Source: Gammaproteobacteria bacterium
GTDB lineage: Bacteria > Pseudomonadota > Gammaproteobacteria > Burkholderiales > Rhodocyclaceae
Reading direction: 5' to 3'
DNA: 64,000 bases
Assembly (NCBI GenBank): GCA_018824085.1
Contig: JAHJHI010000034.1
Coordinates: 62,001-126,000 of the forward strand
Below, piece by piece: positions 61,815 through 64,000 of this stretch. The position numbers and the translations under genes are program-made. The notes under the pieces were generated by a model. That model made no database searches and had not been told where the DNA came from. It saw nothing but the letters and a program-made list of their open reading frames with translations. Numbering within the stretch: position 1 is the stretch's first letter; every line of letters begins with the position of its first letter.

Positions 61815-63260
61815 TCAGTCCGGCGCGCCGGCATCGCTCGGCTGCGTTTCCATGCGGTGATACAGCGTGGTCCGGGCGATGCCGAGCAGACGCGCGGCGG
61901 CGCTCACGTTGCCGCGCGACAAGCGCATCGCAGCGTCGATATAGGCGATCTCCCAGGCGCGCAGGCAGGTGTCGAGCCTGAAGTTGCCTGCGCGCAGATG
62001 GGCCGAAGCCAGCGCCGCGATGTCCTCGCCGGTTCCCGTTGCGGCCGTGCCGCCACCGGTGGCGACCGGATCGAATTCCTGCAGCAGGTCGGCCACGCCG
62101 ATTTCCTGTCCCGGGTGTTTGGTGGCCAGACGGATGACAATGTTGCGCAGCTCGCGGACGTTGCCCGGAAAACCGTAATCCAGCCACGCCTGCTGCGCCG
62201 CGCCGTCAAAGGAAAAGGGTGCGCGTTCCAGCTGGAGGCACAGTTGCCGGCGGAAATGTTCGAGCAGCACCAGGCGGTCGGCGCCGGTGTTGCGCAATGC
62301 CGGCAGGGTGATGGTGAATACGCTGAGGCGGTGATAGAGGTCGGAGCGGAAGCGGCCGGCGCGCACCTCTTCGCTCAGGTCGCGATTGGTGGCGGCGATG
62401 ATGCGTGCGCTGGAATGGCGCAACTGCGTCTCGCCGACGCGCTGGTACTCCCCGTTCTCGAGTACGCGCAGCAGCTTGGCCTGCAGGTCCAGCGGCAGTT
62501 CGCCGATCTCGTCGAGGAACAGGCTGCCGGCGGCGGCGTCCTCGAAGTAGCCGGCGCGCGCGCTCTGCGCACCGGTGAAGGCACCCCGGGCATGGCCGAA
62601 CAGCGTCGGTTCGACCAGACTGGGCGAGATGGCCGCGCAGTTCAGTGCCAGAAAGGGCCTGCTTTTGCGCGCGGTGGAGTCGTGCAGGCGGTTGGCGACA
62701 ATGTCCTTGCCGGTGCCGGACTCGCCTTCGATGAGCACCGGGTAGGGCAGGTCGGCGTACTGGGCAATCTGCGCGCGCAGACGTTCCATCGGTTCGCTGG
62801 TGCCGATCAGCGTCGGCAGGGACTGCTCCGGCGTGGCGCGCGAGTCGGCGAGCTGGCGCAGCAGCGTGTGCAGCGCCTGCGGCTGTGCCGGTTTCGAAAT
62901 GAACTCCGTGGCGCCGAGCGCGCGGGCGTGCCGTGCCGGGCCGTCTTCGCCCTGGCCCGACAGCACGACGATGCGGGTGTCCGGCGCGTGCGCGAGCAGG
63001 TCGGCAATGAGGGCGTAACCTTCATCCGGAAGGTGCGGGCAGGGCGGCAGTCCCAGATCGACCAGTGCGAGCACCGGCGGTGACGGCTGGGCACGCAGCC
63101 ACGCGATCGCGGCACCGCGCGTGGCGTGGCTCACCACGTCGAAGTCCTGATCCAGCAGGAAGGCGAGCGAGTCGGCGATCAGCGGGTCATCGTCGACGAT
63201 GAGCAGCCCCGGGCGCGCTGCCTGGGGAGCCTGTGGTCGCGGGTCATTCATCATGGGCAT
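61815..63260 (-). CDS. NtrC-family sigma-54 response regulator
   Basis: A 481-residue regulator with receiver domain (about 18-140; phospho-acceptor Asp in [10 protein letters not shown]), sigma-54 AAA+ domain ([22 protein letters not shown]) and Fis-type helix-turn-helix. It is the first gene of the pilus locus, so it probably controls that operon or others through sigma-54. No sensor kinase is adjacent in the window. Several in-frame ATGs lie at 63251-63260 and none has a good ribosome site, so the start is uncertain by a few codons. Confidence 0.88.
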   Translation of the reverse strand: MPMMNDPRPQAPQAARPGLLIVDDDPLIADSLAFLLDQDFDVVSHATRGAAIAWLRAQPSPPVLALVDLGLPPCPHLPDEGYALIADLLAHAPDTRIVVLSGQGEDGPARHARALGATEFISKPAQPQALHTLLRQLADSRATPEQSLPTLIGTSEPMERLRAQIAQYADLPYPVLIEGESGTGKDIVANRLHDSTARKSRPFLALNCAAISPSLVEPTLFGHARGAFTGAQSARAGYFEDAAAGSLFLDEIGELPLDLQAKLLRVLENGEYQRVGETQLRHSSARIIAATNRDLSEEVRAGRFRSDLYHRLSVFTITLPALRNTGADRLVLLEHFRRQLCLQLERAPFSFDGAAQQAWLDYGFPGNVRELRNIVIRLATKHPGQEIGVADLLQEFDPVATGGGTAATGTGEDIAALASAHLRAGNFRLDTCLRAWEIAYIDAAMRLSRGNVSAAARLLGIARTTLYHRMETQPSDAGAPD

Positions 63261-63363
63261 GAAGGATGATAGCGCAGCGCCGGACGGGCGCTTCCGGGCT
63301 GCGGAAGGACGCGTTGCCGTCTGATACAATCCGCCGTCCTCATCACAAGACCGTTCAGCGCTC

Positions 63364-64000
63364 GTGTCCGTTTCCCTTCCGGCCGATGACATTCTGGTCG
63401 ATATGGCCAATGTCGATTTCGCCTACGACAAACGGCCCATCCTTTCCGGCATCAATCTGCGCATCCCCCGTGGCAAGCTGGTCGCCATCATGGGGGGCAG
63501 CGGCTGCGGCAAGACGACGCTGCTGCGCCTGATCGGTGGTCAGCTCAAGCCTACGGCCGGCACGCTGTCCGTTGCCGGCCACGACATGGCGGCATTGTCG
63601 CGTCGAGACATGTACGCGCTGCGCCGGCGTGTCGGCATGCTTTTCCAGTTCGGTGCGCTGTTTACCGACCTGAACGTGTTTGACAACGTGGCCTTTCCGT
63701 TGCGCGAGCACACGGACCTGCCGCCGGACATGATCCGCGACCTGGTGCTGATGAAGCTGCACGCCGTCGGCCTGCGCGGCGCGCACGGCTTGATGCCGGC
63801 CGAACTGTCGGGCGGCATGGCGCGGCGCGTGGCTCTGGCGCGTGCGGTCGCGCTCGACCCCATGCTCGTCATGTACGACGAGCCGTTTGCCGGTCTCGAC
63901 CCGATATCGCTGGCCGTGGTCGGGCAACTGATCCGCCGCCTCAACGACGCGCTTGGTGCAAGCTCGATCATGGTGACGCACGACGTGCAGGAGTCGCTCG
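63364..64000 (+). CDS. mlaF: MlaF-like ABC transporter ATPase, partial
   Basis: The first 212 codons of an ABC ATPase of the MlaF/Mkl phospholipid-transport family. Walker A GGSGCGKTT, the Q-loop in LFQFGALFTDLNVFDNV (the GALF segment is typical of MlaF), an ABC signature ELSGGMARRVALARA and Walker B LVMYDEPFAGLD are present; the H-loop MVTHD is just inside the edge. The start is GTG 63364 or ATG 63403. TACAAT at 63325-63330 may be its -10. It should head an mlaFEDCB set beyond the window, maintaining outer-membrane lipid asymmetry. Confidence 0.9.
   Translation, partial: MSVSLPADDILVDMANVDFAYDKRPILSGINLRIPRGKLVAIMGGSGCGKTTLLRLIGGQLKPTAGTLSVAGHDMAALSRRDMYALRRRVGMLFQFGALFTDLNVFDNVAFPLREHTDLPPDMIRDLVLMKLHAVGLRGAHGLMPAELSGGMARRVALARAVALDPMLVMYDEPFAGLDPISLAVVGQLIRRLNDALGASSIMVTHDVQESL

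Noticed and set aside
1-64000. CRISPR arrays, insertion sequences, integrases, tRNA or rRNA genes
   Set aside because: No regularly spaced repeats, transposase or integrase motifs, or tRNA-like cloverleaf/CCA patterns were seen on either strand.

Overview
The window is a 64 kb, GC-rich stretch of chromosome with about 53 protein genes. It has no rRNA or tRNA gene, insertion sequence, prophage or CRISPR array that I could recognise. The gene content points to a betaproteobacterium: a cbb-type operon with phosphoribulokinase, a homodimeric PDH E1 with E2 and a lipoyl-bearing E3, a 16-stranded-type porin, a PQQ alcohol dehydrogenase operon and an MSHA-like pilus locus. Family-level resemblance is best to Rhodocyclales, with Methyloversatilis-like facultative methylotrophs as my guess. 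That placement is inference; no database search was possible.

Layout. (1) 1-9.8 kb: a minus-strand Calvin-cycle/glycolysis operon (fbp-prk-tkt-gap-pgk-pyk-fba, the last cut by the window edge) with a divergent cbbR. The 410 bp between them hold a CbbR-type operator, a promoter and a strongly structured leader with an intrinsic terminator. The leader carries an anti-Shine-Dalgarno run complementary to the fbp ribosome site. (2) 9.8-17.9 kb: housekeeping genes (inositol-phosphatase family, rsmE, polyphosphate:AMP phosphotransferase, argA, a PAS/GGDEF cyclase, yggX, a Sel1-repeat membrane protein). (3) 17.9-22.3 kb: phoU and rpiA, followed upstream by a four-gene cluster of nucleotidyltransferase, HprK-related kinase A, PqqD-like carrier and a twin-arginine secreted Cys-rich protein. 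This HPr-rel-A type cluster has no known function and is the best candidate for an undescribed system. (4) 22.6-28.5 kb: aceE-aceF-lpdA.

(5) 28.9-36.7 kb: an alcohol-oxidation operon (Rieske protein, PQQ alcohol dehydrogenase, outer-membrane protein, DUF1097 membrane protein, AldA-type aldehyde dehydrogenase). It lies behind a good sigma-54 promoter and is divergent from a sigma-54 activator. (6) 36.6-40.4 kb: a GntR/FCD regulator and the divergent lactate-oxidation genes lutA-lutC-lutB, with a perfect FadR-family palindrome between them. Regions 4-6 together could carry a short diol or alcohol through lactaldehyde, lactate and pyruvate to acetyl-CoA.

(7) 40.4-48.7 kb: a PilZ protein, nrdR-ribD, a DegP/MucD protease, folE, katA and a large porin gene. 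(8) 48.9-63.3 kb: a membrane adenylate/guanylate cyclase and an MSHA-like type IV pilus assembly locus (response regulator, MshM, L, N, E, G, I, J, K-like proteins and two pseudopilins). The genes are nearly all overlapping. (9) The right edge holds the first 212 codons of an MlaF-like ABC ATPase.
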